A stretch of 64,000 nucleotides of DNA, taken from assembly GCA_963556695.1 (NCBI GenBank), contig CAUWAG010000018.1, forward strand, positions 2,356,001 through 2,420,000, written 5' to 3'. Source of the DNA: Anthostomella pinea. Its lineage: Eukaryota > Ascomycota > Sordariomycetes > Xylariales > Xylariaceae. Below the pieces are notes generated by a model that worked only from the letters and a program-made list of their open reading frames with translations, searched no databases and had not been told where the DNA came from. Shown piece after piece: positions 12,654 to 24,488 of the stretch (positions within the stretch are counted from its first letter, which is position 1; each line of letters opens with the position of its first letter). Both the position numbers and the translations under genes were made by a program.

Positions 12654-12786
12654 AGGCGGGCGGACAGGCGGACAGGCGGACAGGCGGGTGGGCGGGCGGG
12701 AGCGCGGCGGGACGGGCATCAAGAGAGACATTTTTTAAAAATAACGAGTTTGTTGTTCGTTCGTTCGTTTTGTTCGTTTGTTCGGT
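12654..12786. repeat. G-rich (GGCGGACA)n tract and (GTTC)n run
   Basis: 12654-12712 holds three to four GGCGGACA units passing into GGCGGG repeats. 12751-12786 holds degenerate GTTC/GTTT repeats. A GACT run of about five units lies at 12914-12936. Confidence 0.8.
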
Positions 12787-15410
12787 TATTCATTCCGCGC
12801 GACAACTACCGATTCGCCCCTAGGGAGTAGGGTTTTCCTGATCGGCCTCGAAGCAAAGGGAGCAAGACGGAAGGAATACCGTAGATCATGAACACTTGGC
12901 GATGGTGCCCGCATGACTGACTGACTGACTGACTGGTCACATAATGCCAGATCAGATCTGGGCTGCATGCTGCCGGCCATGCGTCCCCGGATTTGGGGAA
13001 ATTCCGATTCGTTTGCGACAGGCTCAGATCTCCTCCTCCTCCGCCTCCTGACGGACACTATTCGTCATGTTCGGCTATGTCTGGATCAGATGGATGGTGT
13101 GTTTTACCCCTCCACCGCCCCTCGGCTCGTCATTCCCATGACCGAATATGAGTGAGAAATGTGACTGTGTGAGTTGTATGCCGAAAAAAGAGGCGTCTCC
13201 TCCCTTGTTGAAAATTGTTGGGACCCTAGTCCCTCATATCGTGTCGGAAAAGCAAACAAGAACCAGACTTGTCATATGACATCGCGGGATCGGGAACGTG
13301 GCTAGACTGCCAGATCGACCGGCAATCGATGGCAATGGACGCCTCCCGACTTTCGTTTGCTCGCGGCCCGATACTCAAGAGCGGCTGCATCGAGGTGGAG
13401 GGGTCGGGTTCGAGGCTTTTTGTAATGTCATATTTTTATGAGCCGAGGCGGGAGGAAAATTGAGCAGTAATAAATCTGATCCATCATGTTAAAAAACTAT
13501 CGTGCCAGGGCGCGCTGTGTAGCTCTCATGCCTCTCTGTGGTGTAACTGTACAGTCTAAACAGGGGGGTATCTTCTATCAACCTGGTTCCAGCCCAGCGT
13601 GCCCAAACCACATGGTTGAACAACCCTCAAACAAAACCCAAGCGTGTAGTACGCGCGCAGACAAGCCATCCGAATGATGACCACCGAAAGCAACGGTACA
13701 GTAATCGAACAGACCAGATCCGAACCCCCGTATGAGTACAGCCAGGACACCCTGTCATGAGTGATCCCCGCGAGGGGCTCACCCACTGGGTTCACATAGG
13801 AAACAAAGGAAATGTGACGGGAAACCCTCACAAGTCTATATGCAAGCCAAAGAAATGTTTTCCCCTTCCCAAGCCCAATTTTTGTAGTCCGTCCCATGAA
13901 TCCGCGCAAATAAATTCCAAATATGAATCGTGTGGCTCAGACCGTTTACTCCAAAGCAAGGGTATTAAAACGGTTGTTGCAGCTGTTAACACCATGGCGG
14001 CTGGTGCCGACTATGCCCAGTCGGACTCGACGAATGAATCCGGGCCCAGTCGAGGGACAATGCCAGGTCTCGGGTGCTTTGCCCCTCCAGTCTGGCACAA
14101 CCACCAATTGTCGCGGATCGACGGGTCGCCGTCGTTGGATGTGGTGCAAATGGTTGAAAAGAGCCATGACATGTGACGGAGAAAACCCAAAAGTCGCGCT
14201 GTTTCCGGAACCCTGACCCAGTCTAAAGTAACGCCGTGATCGAAGCAATATCCCCGAGGTGTCGCAAATCGAATCCTCCGTAGTGTTGCTTCCCTTGGCG
14301 CTGGGAAGCGAGTGGCAGCGAGCCGATTGTGTATGAATGATGTGGTATGTGGGTGTACGGAATGTGATGTATTAAATATGTGTATCGGAATGCATGAGAT
14401 CGGCCGGCACAGATATCCGGGAGTGCGCCAGGTGGTGTACAAGATCGAAGCGCAAGCAGATATTAGTATGGTCGTAGGTATGCAACAATGGTTCGAATCA
14501 GCCGCTCAGATATTGCGCCAGAAATCGCGGACGCTAGAGACACAAACAGCCTTGGTAGACTGGAAAGATGGTATCGGCTCGTCGCATGGGCGTAGTGAGC
14601 CACCGACGCAACAATGTGTGTCGGGTTTGGTGAACTCTGTGTCTGTTGCAGGAATAGGCGAGTTTTGACGCTTTATCGTGGCTTGGGCCTCGGGGGAGGC
14701 TTTGGCACACCAGTCGTGTCATAGGCACCACGGCCCATGTTGGTCACTTGGATCTCTCTGTCGATCATTTTGTAAGGATTTGGAGAATCGGTACTGCAGG
14801 GAAACTATAGGAGGAGTAAAGGTCAGCGCCTTGTCCGAGCAAGCCGGGTGCTCAGTTATATACGAAATGGCGATGGGCGCAGTGAAAATGGTGCGGTGTA
14901 AAGTCATCTTCGCCGCCACGGCTCGCGATAGGTCGCAGAACCAAACTTGGGCGGCGGATGGCAAGGCAGCACAGCAAGACACGGCCGAAAGCCAGGGAAG
15001 AAAACAAGGGTTGAGATGGGCTGCAGTGCGTCTGACTCACAATTTCAGGCGTCGTTTGGCGGCGACCTGCGAAAGCCCAAAATGGGTATCGAGATGGTCG
15101 AGACGGAAGGGGATTGGCGACAGTGTCGGGGCGATGAGACTGGGGGTCGTGTCGAATCGCCGGCCAGGAGACTTCAGCACGGGTCGACGGGGAGAATTGC
15201 AGTGTCGCCGGTGTGTTTCGCGTGTGGGTGGTGCGCAATTGATATTCTGAGGTCAGCACCGAAAGCGTCAATGGGATGACGGCAGAATATGTATTATATA
15301 TAGCTTCGGTAGATGGGCAATTTGGTGTCAACGCGATGTCGTCGCAGCTGAAGCTGAAGCGAAAGCTGAAGATAATGCTGGTCGGGCGGAAGTTCTTTGC
15401 TGCAACAGCC

Positions 15411-15437
15411 GATGCGATGCGATGCGATGCGATGCGA
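15411..15437. repeat. (GATGC)n pentamer repeat
   Basis: Five perfect GATGC units followed by one degenerate unit. Confidence 0.9.
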
Positions 15438-15767
15438 CGCTGGGAGGTACCGTGCAGTCGAGACGGACAGACGCGTAGAGAAGACGCTTGGAAGCTTGGC
15501 TGTCGGGTCCTTTGAAGGGCGCAATCGCAATAGCTCTGGATCAGTCGATATGTCGTCGGTCGCGCAGGTTTCAGGACGGTCCAGGGATTATGGATTTCTG
15601 GTGTCGTTGTATTGTTGGATTATTGCCTTTGTCCGGAGTCTCGTATAGTGTATAGTGGGCAATATGTCAGGTACGCTGCAGGCGGAACGCTGGATATGCT
15701 GGGCCGTTGCAGGTGGATCGATCGCTAAAGCAGGACAGCGCTGGAACAGGTAGCACAGGTCACAGAT

Positions 15768-15830
15768 TGCAGGTCGCAGGTCGCAGGTCGCAGGTGGTAG
15801 CTGGAACCGTGGTGGTGGTGGTGGTGGTGG
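15768..15830. repeat. (CAGGTCG)n and (GGT)n repeats
   Basis: Four 7-mers of the type GCAGGTC, the last degenerate, followed about 15 bp later by seven GGT units. Confidence 0.85.
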
Positions 15831-17600
15831 CCGGTGATGGATGGCTGGATGGGTATAGGTAGTTCTCCCCAACGAGACAGGTAGCAGCAGCAAGCAATAA
15901 ATCGAGACAGCAGGCAAATGATGCGTCAGAGAAGGGGGCGGAAGGCAGCAAGGAGTTTGCCTCTGGGAGGAGAGAGTGTCTATTATTGTACAGGAAGGAA
16001 TTTAGGAGATGGAGGAAGCTTTCCAGAGAGGATTAGGAACGTGGGAAGGGAGCTCATTTCATCTTATACGTAGCCTCAGTGCCGTCCCTCTCCAGCACCA
16101 GCACCAGCACCGAAGGTACAAGTCCAGTTTATCAAGGTACCTCACAAGGGGAAGGGGGGTACAGTAATTCAGCAGACAATAATCAGACGGACTGGACCTT
16201 CTCAGAGTTCAATAAGCTCGAGGAAGGTACCTCCGTCTAGCCTGTAGGGTCGGGTGTATTGGGTGTATTAGATGTATTGGATGTATTGATTTGTACAAGT
16301 GGTAGGGTACAAGCGGTAGGGTAGGTACCTAGGTAGGTGAGCGGTACATGCAGGTGGGCAGCTGAATGGAATGTACATAGGTGACCTCTGGCCTACCCGA
16401 CCTGCAGCCAACCTTGTAGGTTCCAAGGGGAAGGGTCAGGAAAAAGTGTGGCTCATTTACCAGCCTGGGCTGCTCTCAAACCTCGTGGGTGCGAGTGAAG
16501 GGTGCAGGGATGGACCGATGGAGGTACCTACACCGGTACTGCTTCCAAAGCCCATGGGCCATGGCTTTTGGACCTTGGTACATAGGTACGGCGACAGGGA
16601 CACAGGAGCTGGCTGACAGGGATAGGCAGCATATGCGACCCAGGCTGCCAGGACGGCCCAGCGGTCTAGCAAAGCCGCGTGCGCGATGTGCAGGTACCTC
16701 ACCCAGGTACATGCGTGTACCGGCGCAGGTACGCTCTCCACTCGATGAGGTACGCGACATGACAACTTCAAGGGTCGTACCGGGGTTTGGCCTACTTTGC
16801 ATCGTCGACATGAGAAGAAAATGATGAAAGATATGAAAATTTTCTGTAAGAACAAATGTCTGACGCACCTGGCGAGAGAGACTGTATGCATGTGGCTTTG
16901 CGGTGGTTGTGTACTGCCATCGCCTGCAGCTTGTGGTTTGTGGTTTGTGGTTTGCAGTGAGTGACCTTACTTTCATCGCGATTCCAACTCATTGTCTGTC
17001 GACCAATGTTCTGTTTGTGTGCATGCAAGGTACATCACGGATGCGGTGCCGGCGTTGCTTGTTTGTTCGTTGGTTCCTCTTCCCATGACCCATCCCATCC
17101 CTTCCTGCGACCTTAATTACTACCCAATTGAGCATAGTCAGGTTGAGGTTGGTACATGTACGTGTATGAAAGTGTCTCGCTACCGTTGTCAGCTGTACCG
17201 AGTAAACGGCGCCGACTCCTTCTCGCAAGTGAACCCGCGCCAACCGTCCCAAGCATCCCGAGCATGGAAAGAGGCTTATTGAAATCAATCCATCATATTC
17301 ATGGCGACATGATCATTCAATAAGTGGTTCGACGTGGCCAGGTTTTAACTGTCAAGGGTCTTGTTCTCGAAGGGACCGAAGTACGGTACCGGAGTCCCAC
17401 GGTGTCTGTCCTGCGCCGGAATTACCTGACATTGCATGTGCGCATTGTGTAGGTGCTCAACTCAACACCATGAGATCGCGGCCGTGGTAGTGATGATGCC
17501 TTCCCATGGACGCGCCGGACAGGTGAAAACCGGGGCCACTGTCCCATCTTCTTTTCTCAATCAAGCAGAATTTCATCGCCTTGTCCCAAACAGGGGGTCG

Positions 17601-18495
17601 TGAAATCACTGATCAGGTCAAGGGAGATCCTCTGGGTTGTCTGGTCCGCCGGGACACCACTCGATCCACTCCGGTCATATTCCCCTGGCGCTAATAAACT
17701 TGGCTCTTATTTTCGAACTCTTCTGGAATCCCTCTTCCTTTTGCGCTAGGCTTTCTTGGCTAGAATTCGCCTGGGCCGTGAGTCTGGCTCGTTTGGACTC
17801 TGGGGTCGTCGCTGGAATTTGGCGGCACGATGAGTCGATGAGTGCTATCTGAGGCTCTGGATACACGAGACGCAACTCTGCAAGGCTGGGTACCAGCACT
17901 GACTGGACCCTGGTGCCTTGCCACCAGCCTCGGTGCATGTCTGGTTTGCGTAGGTAGCATCTAGGATACTTACTTCTTTGCATATGACTGTGTTGGTGAG
18001 CTTTATCGCCTCTGTGTGTCTTCACCGGGATACTACAATTCTCCAGGCTGAGCCAAACTCCACGAGGTTCTGCAGTTTCGGGGCCCTGTTGGATGATCCT
18101 CGGATGATCCAGCGGTCCCTATTTCCAGCTTCATGCTGCTCCTTCGCATGGAACACGGTAATGGCGATGGCCGCTACCTGCTGGTAGAGAGCACAAGGTG
18201 AACCGTGAAGACAGAGAAGTACGTGTTCCGACAGATTGAAGGCCCCATAAGCGGGTCAGCGGCACTAGGGGAAGACGGAAGGGAGAATAATCAAAGTGCG
18301 AAATTGGGGAACACGAGCCACTCGTCAGCGCGCCTGAGATGACGAAGTCGAACCGTAGACTTCGGATTAAATTTTTCTTTCTTCGAATTTGGTGGTTGGA
18401 ACCACGGGGATTTGCCGAATTCTGCCATGCGCGTCGGCGTGGTCGGCCGGCAGGAAGGCTGAAGAAAACGGGGCTTTAGGTACATCAGTACATCC
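17601..18495. other. intergenic
   Basis: No gene supported. A minus-strand frame at 17890-17675 has protein-like composition but no start, splice partner or recognised family. Confidence 0.3.
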
Positions 18496-18572
18496 ATCCG
18501 TCACTTGCTTCAACGTGCGCGTTGACGGATCATAGCCTCGTGGCTATGGCTAAGCTTAAAATGAGGCTTAGC
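18496..18572. other. cluster of three adjacent hairpins
   Basis: Three inverted repeats lie end to end. Hairpin 1: ATCCGT at 18496 pairs with ACGGAT ending 18530, enclosing CAACG/CGTTG around a TGCG loop. Hairpin 2: CATAGCC/GGCTATG, 18531-18548, TCGT loop. Hairpin 3: GCTAAGC/GCTTAGC, 18549-18572. All three contain only perfect Watson-Crick pairs. It may be a structured RNA or the remains of a mobile element end; the MITE begins 70 bp further on. Confidence 0.5.
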
Positions 18573-18634
18573 ATTCTCTTTAGTCTCTTCTCGTGATCCT
18601 CGGGGAAAGTGAGGAACAATGAACATCCCGTCGT

Positions 18635-19124
18635 CTCATGTCTGAGTAAGTTTAGTCAGCCACCCTACTTTTGCTAGAATGCCACCCGCTAAGCCCCATT
18701 CGGACAGCATCCCATATCTAATTGGCCGCGCACTCGTTCCCTACCATCTCTCTCAGCATCGTGAGTACATCTATTTGCATGCATTTCTCACCCAACTAGA
18801 AGTACCTCCCATGGTTTCGCTTTTCAAGATGGAATATCGCAGCGGCCTTTCATCGCAGCTACGGGTTAGTGGGTAGGGTTAGTGGTTAGGGTTAGCCGGG
18901 GGTTTGGGGGGCGGTACGAGCCCCCCATCTGTGAGTGTGTCCTTGTGTGCGCCGTGGTGGAGGTGATGGTGGTGATAGTGATGGTGGTGATGCGTGGTGG
19001 TGTTGAGCTGCGCGTTGTGTTACAGTGGGTTGAGCGCTGTAATCTGGGATGCTGTCCGAATGGGACTTAGCGGGTGGCATTCTAGCAAAAGTAGGGTGGC
19101 CGACTAGACTTACTCCTCATGTCT
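18635..19124. mobile_element. Mutator-like MITE, copy 1, with 9-bp TSD
   Basis: The element proper is 18644-19115 (472 bp), flanked by a perfect 9-bp direct repeat CTCATGTCT at 18635-18643 and 19116-19124. Terminal inverted repeats start GAGTAAG and extend about 80 bp with few mismatches, including GCCACCCTACTTTTGCTAG and GCCACCCGCTAAG. A 9-bp target duplication with long terminal repeats is the hallmark of Mutator/MULE elements. No transposase frame is present, so the copy is non-autonomous. The interior carries GGTTAGGGTTAG telomere-like sequence at about 18870-18895 and a GGT/GAT-rich tract. Confidence 0.85.
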
Positions 19125-22100
19125 CTGCATGCTCAGTTCTTCGGGTGCCATGATCGACAGGAGACAGGTTTGGTGGTACCCTGCCTATTGGCTGAACTGC
19201 TCGGGAGGACAAACAGAGAGTCATGGGATTCCACAATGCCCTTGTCAATCTGCAATGCGCTTTCCCTTCGGTGTCCAACGAGATCGTGACAGTGGCGGAT
19301 TCGAGCGCCATTCGTGGAAGTTCAGGTTTCGGAGATATTGAGCGCCCAGGCTGTCCAGGTATCGATTGGTGACAATGCAGGCCTGGGGCGATACTGCATT
19401 CAATGGTCCTCTATTCTTAGGCTATGCGCTGGAGGATTTCGGTGTGCCGGTCCACGTTTTCTTGCCGGCCGACATGGCGACGGTACTCGCGTTTCTCGTT
19501 GCTCTATGGTCTCGTCATTGACCGAGGCTTGCGCCCAGATCGGTGGTGCCGTACGGCCGGGACCGTGTGCGATGAATCACAGGCAGGGCTGCCGCAAGTC
19601 GTGTATCTGTATGTATGGCTGTACTTATTTATGCATGTATGTAGGTGATTTCACCTAGGTACCACCGATTTGACTGCTGCATGTGGCGGCAAAGGTGGTT
19701 GCATGGTATTGGTGGTAAAGGAAACATCTCCGAAGGCGACACGAGCTGGTGGGAATTAGTGACTCTTCGTGCGCCGTGATACATGCATGATTCTGAGGCT
19801 GTGAGATCTCGGGAGGTAAATGCGATGCCGAGGTGCTCTTGACGTAAATATATCGAGTCGTTGTTGTCTGGGGAGACGATTCCGTCTTGAAGTTGGACAG
19901 GCGGCAGACGTTGAACAATCGGTCAGATCCCTCGGTCTTCAGATATCTGATGATTCCGAGACATTAGGTACTCGGCTCCCCTACGCTCTCATCCAGCTTC
20001 CGCAGCCCACCACAGGAACGGTTTGTGCCCCTTTGGAGTCTGCAGAGGCCTTGACGTTGTGCGACTGGACTCCCGCGTCCATGCCATTCACTAATTCCAG
20101 CTACTATAGATAGACTCTTTGAAGTGCTGAAATGCACGAAGTGGTTGCTTGTCAAGCTGTTCTCTTTGAATAGGTTGGCAGACGCTGTCAGCTGAATGTA
20201 CATCTGGAGGGTTGCAGTTTCGCGACAAGATGACTGCGCCTCGTGTATATGTATATATATGCGTTGGTTGCCTTGCGGTGATGTCAATGGAGCCTTGTCT
20301 GCGAAATAGGGTGACAGCCCGAGGCCATAATAAGCGCAGTTGTAGGATTCTGACGACGCGCATTTATCATCTCTGAATAATCGACATGGATCTATTGGAG
20401 AACGACCATGTCAAAGCGCAGTCAGCGAGCATGCAGACAAGCTTATGGGCCAGATGACTTGAACTGCAGTCATCATCATCAAACCCGATCATGCCGCACT
20501 TGCGATGAAGACTCAATACTCCCGTAAGGTTCTCTCGAACCTCCAAACCCCACGAGCAGAGGTCCTCGCTTGAGGGTAATAGCCCCATGGGGAATGAATC
20601 AGATGGGATCGACTCGATCAAAGACCTGTTTCAGCCTGTAGGCGACTTGGGGCTCGTCGAGGGGGTGGACTCGGAGTCGGCCAAGGTAGGGAGGCAGTAG
20701 GCGAGCGGCCCGCGAAATCGTTGGCCTGAAAGGGGGAGGTCTCAATGCAACCACTCAACGATCAAAACGGCGCCGGATCCCGTGCTTCGTCCGATCGGGA
20801 ATAAACTGAAAGGGGATATTAAAATGTGACCCCAAGTGAGCAAGTGAGTCAGATTGCCCCCGAGCCGAAGCGATACAGGCTGTACCCGCAAGAATCGTTC
20901 GTCGTGTCTCAGGATCTGTCTGCCCTGTACTTAAATACCTTGTAGGAGTCAGTTCTTGACAGACAAGGCTTCTGAGTGACAGAGGGTGAAGCCATAGCCG
21001 GTGCCTACGATGGCGATTCAGTGATGGTGTTACCATTCGAAGCAACCCAGCACAGCAATGCGCGTCGCCAGAGTGAGATGGCACCACCCCTGGCACTACC
21101 ACTGGTTTCGTCTTTCACTCTGTCGCGCATCGCCCGAGGCTCTTGATCCAGCGGGTTCTGGTGGTGCTCTGGTGGTGCTCTGGTCTTTTGGCTGGATAAG
21201 CTGGATAAGCTGGTGTGCTGGCCGCGTTGCCACCGATGGTCCGGTCCGAATAAGACTGACATTGAAGCTATGCCCGGGACTTGTGAGCGTTTGTCATTTC
21301 CTTGATTGCGCAGTATTCCGATACTGTAAATGGGCCAACTGATTTCCAGGTTACGTATGACGAGAGAAGCAAAAAGTGGCAAACATTCAGCTGTCAGTGT
21401 GTTGTCGTCTCCCGAAACACGCTCAATATCTCGGCTGCCGGCGGTCGATGCAGGTATTGCGCGTGCAACAGGCAAATCCTGAATACGATGCCCAAGATGG
21501 CGATTTTCGCGAGTGCAGTAATGACGGCGATACTGCTATCGTGATCACGAACCCATGTGCACCAACAAGCCCCTGTGCCGATAAGTGTTGGCGGAAGTAC
21601 CTCATGTATGCATCACCATTGCTGTACGCCATAGCCATGTGTGACTACAACAAGCAGCATTGGCGAGCGTATCTCCCTGTAGCAAAGAATATTGGAACGA
21701 CTACTGGATAAGAGGCAGAGCCGAGTACAGGAATTCGAAACGTGACTTTGCTCTACGAAGCCCTGTGGTTGACAAGTTCGGACGGCAGGGTACATGGCGG
21801 CGTCCAGCTGTGGGAGCATTGTGTTGCGACGGGAATGTTTTCATCGCTGCCGTGACAAAGTTTTCGCGTAGAAAGATGAGATCTGGCTGGTTGCCTGCCG
21901 GCACTTCCCCATGATCGCATTCAATGTTGATGTTTGAAGTGAGCACCGGGAAGTGAGGGTGCTTCCAAGTTCCTTCCATTGGAACTTCTAGAAGGGAGAC
22001 CCACCCTAGAAACGGTACCTGCTAGCCCTGGGCCCCGGCGGTGCCGCTAGGAAATGCCCCGTTTAGCGTCGAGCCCCTATCATTGAGTGGGGCTGATCGA

Positions 22101-24016
22101 GCTGATCCTCTGTCTTTCACAATTCAAAGTCTCCACCAACCTCTAACAGGCGTTAGGCCACTTACAGTAACAAGCCTGGCAGAGCTTCAGGGGTAAGAGA
22201 ATTTTCTCCGGCCGTTTAATAGTGGATTCAATACTGAGTGCACCTGGGCGTCTTGAGCCCATCCCATCCACCAATTTCATTTGATTTCATCCATCGACCA
22301 TCATCACCGGTGCTGGTGATGATGCATCAGCCAACCCGTCCGCCTCCCAACCCGTCTCACCTCAAGCGGTCCCATCACCGTTCCCAGGTGGCTTGACTCT
22401 CATATCGTTTGTCGTCTCAAGATGCTGACCTACCTACCCCCTGTCCCGCCGCTCAGACTTGGGATGAGTTTACTCCGTTGAGCAGCAGCGGCGTTATTCT
22501 TTCGTGGCTACGTCAAGCTGCAGTCGCCAATCCGACTAAGCAGATGTACCAGGATCATTGATGCTGGGGTGCAACCTTAAAGGGGCGTCTCGAAGTACTC
22601 GATACTTCACTTCCAGCCGCGGGCCACCGTTACCTGACGAGCCACATGGCTCTCCACCGATTCCGACTGTTCCTGCATTAGCCAGCCTGTCAGCATGCCC
22701 TGACCCTGCTGGCTGGGTCGGGCTCCCTGCTTCCCTAACTTCGAGAACCAAGGCCGGCCAATTCCGTCACTTATCAGTTATCATTCATGTGCCGAGAGTG
22801 TGTACAGTGATACCAAGATGACCTCGACATGGCCGCTTTTGAGTGTTTGCAACGCAACAAGCGTAGATGCTCCACGGCCACCAACAAAGTATTGTCTCTG
22901 AAAAGAAAAACGGCCTGGTGCCTCATAGACATGATCCTTCCGAGGGACGCCGTGACAATTCTGCCGTCTATCTGTTTCGAATGCAAGGACCTTCTTTCAT
23001 CCGTTCACCTAGTTCGTGGGTTTGAGGGCCAATCGGAAAGTTGTCGCCAACAAGTCATGGCCCAATGATACCATGAGAGCTGATATTCACTATTGGGAGA
23101 GCTACCACCACCACTACCGTGTGCATACAGTAGTTACCTCCTCATGCCACAATGATCGACCAATTACGATGATCGCTTCCATCCCCACGGGACGACTAGG
23201 AGCAATTCCCGGTTACCAACCGACCGGCGCTTTCTGAGAACTCCAGTGCATACCCAAATGTGCTCCTATCGTCTGTTGCTTCTAGTACGGCAGTATGTAC
23301 CGCTTGTCAGGGAAGACAAACCCGCGGAGTGCTCCCGTCCTGTTGGTCCCATCCCAAAAGACTAGAGCCGACAAGGTCAAAACTCTCGTCGTCAGCCCCG
23401 TCACAAAGCCCACTTCATGTTGTCGTGAAGGACCCATGATGTCAAATCATCAACGAAGTTCGTTTTGGCGATTTCAACAGGGATCGCAAGCTCCGTTCCG
23501 AACTGACGGGTCGGTCCCCCGTCCTGTCGATGTCAACGGACTACTATGGTAGGCGCCGAAGCAGAAGCATTTCTGGTCTCATCCTAATTTTTCATTCTCA
23601 TATCACTTTGCCCAACCTGTCTTCATTCACGCGGGCACCTCGGCGAGAGAGAAGAAAAGAACAGGCTTGGTTGCCATGGACCATCCTGAGTGCGGCACTG
23701 GTACCGGCATCCACCGCAACTGATAAGATCAGAATTTCAGAACCAATGCCCTGGGTGGAGGGATCATCAAGCCCCTTCAGCTTATCAAAGCTACCAGATG
23801 GTTGGGTCGCCAGTGACTCCATTGACAAGATAAACATCCTAGTGGACTGGCCTCATCCGCCCCCTGCAAGGAGTTTCTTCGTCTTGCGTCGTGAAGTCGA
23901 ATGTCAGAGTCGACAAAAAGAAGGGGAGCCTCCTTCGGCTTGGCATGACATCTGCGCCTTGACCACAAACGCATATCAGTCTCCATACTGTAGAACTTTC
24001 TACCCGCACGCGGCAC
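19125..24016. other. intergenic with scattered protein-like ORF fragments
   Basis: No complete gene is supported. Fragments with coding-like composition are at 19900-20110 (+), 20759-20629 (-, reading LLPPYLGRLRVHPLDEPQ before a stop), 20621-20367 (-) and 21640-21420 (-, with a hydrophobic stretch AVITALAKIAILGIVFRICL). None has a start, splice partner or known domain. Two short tandem repeats lie at 21155-21215 (TGGTGCTC and GCTGGATAA units). I read the region as relics plus non-coding DNA. Confidence 0.3.
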
Positions 24017-24488
24017 GTCGCCTCGGAATAATTGTAACATGCCACCCTGAAAACCGTAAGCTGCCACCCGCTAAGCCCGATTCAGACAACGTCCGACCTC
24101 CAATTGGCTGCACATTCCATGTCGTTCCCGCACCATGACTCCAACATCCAAAGTACTTCTGTTTGCATGCGTTTCTCACCCAATCCGAAGTACCTCCCGT
24201 AGCGACGGGTTAGTGGTTAGGGTTAGCGGTTAGGGGTAGCCGGGGGTTTGGGGAGCGGTGCGAGTCCCCCATCTGTGAATGGGTCCTTGTGTGCGCCGTG
24301 GTGGTGGTGGTGGTGGTGGTGGTGGTGTTGCGCTGTGGTGTTGAGTCGCGCGCGTTGTTGATACAGTGGACTGAGCGCTGTGGTTACAGTGGGTTGAGCG
24401 CTGTGATCTGGGATGCTATCCGAAGTGGGCTTAGCGGGTGGCAGCTTACGGCTTCCAGGTTGGCAGGTTACAATTACTCGTCGCCTCG
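24017..24488. mobile_element. Mutator-like MITE, copy 2, with 9-bp TSD
   Basis: The element proper is 24026-24479 (454 bp), flanked by the 9-bp direct repeat GTCGCCTCG at 24017-24025 and 24480-24488. Terminal repeats start GA(A/G)TAATTGTAAC and share the inner block GCCACCCGCTAAGCCC with copy 1. The interior is clearly homologous to copy 1 (TTTGCATGC(A/G)TTTCTCACCC, telomere-like GGTTAGGGTTAG, AGCCGGGGGTTTGGGG, then a GGT run at about 24298-24330) but diverged. It also lacks a transposase. ORFs crossing it are not genes. Confidence 0.85.

Larger units (their letters stand above)
10501..17600. other. gene desert, microsatellite-rich
   Basis: About 7 kb with no supportable coding exon on either strand. 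It is dense in short tandem repeats: GTAC, CAT, GACT, GTTC, GGCGGACA, GATGC, CAGGTCG, GGT and TGTATT units, plus scattered AGGTACCT motifs from 16.1 to 16.8 kb. A stretch this long and free of ORFs could be a large regulatory region or long non-coding transcript of a developmental gene, but no flanking regulator is visible here. Confidence 0.4.

Noticed and set aside
14485..14510. GGTTCGAATC resembling a tRNA B box
   Set aside because: No acceptor or D arm can be formed around it.
18860..18900. Telomere-like repeats read as a chromosome end or telomerase RNA template
   Set aside because: The units are degenerate, inside a MITE, and recur in the second copy; unique sequence lies on both sides.
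23530..24138. 202-codon plus-strand ORF
   Set aside because: Its 3' third lies in the MITE, and the rest has no domain or splice logic.
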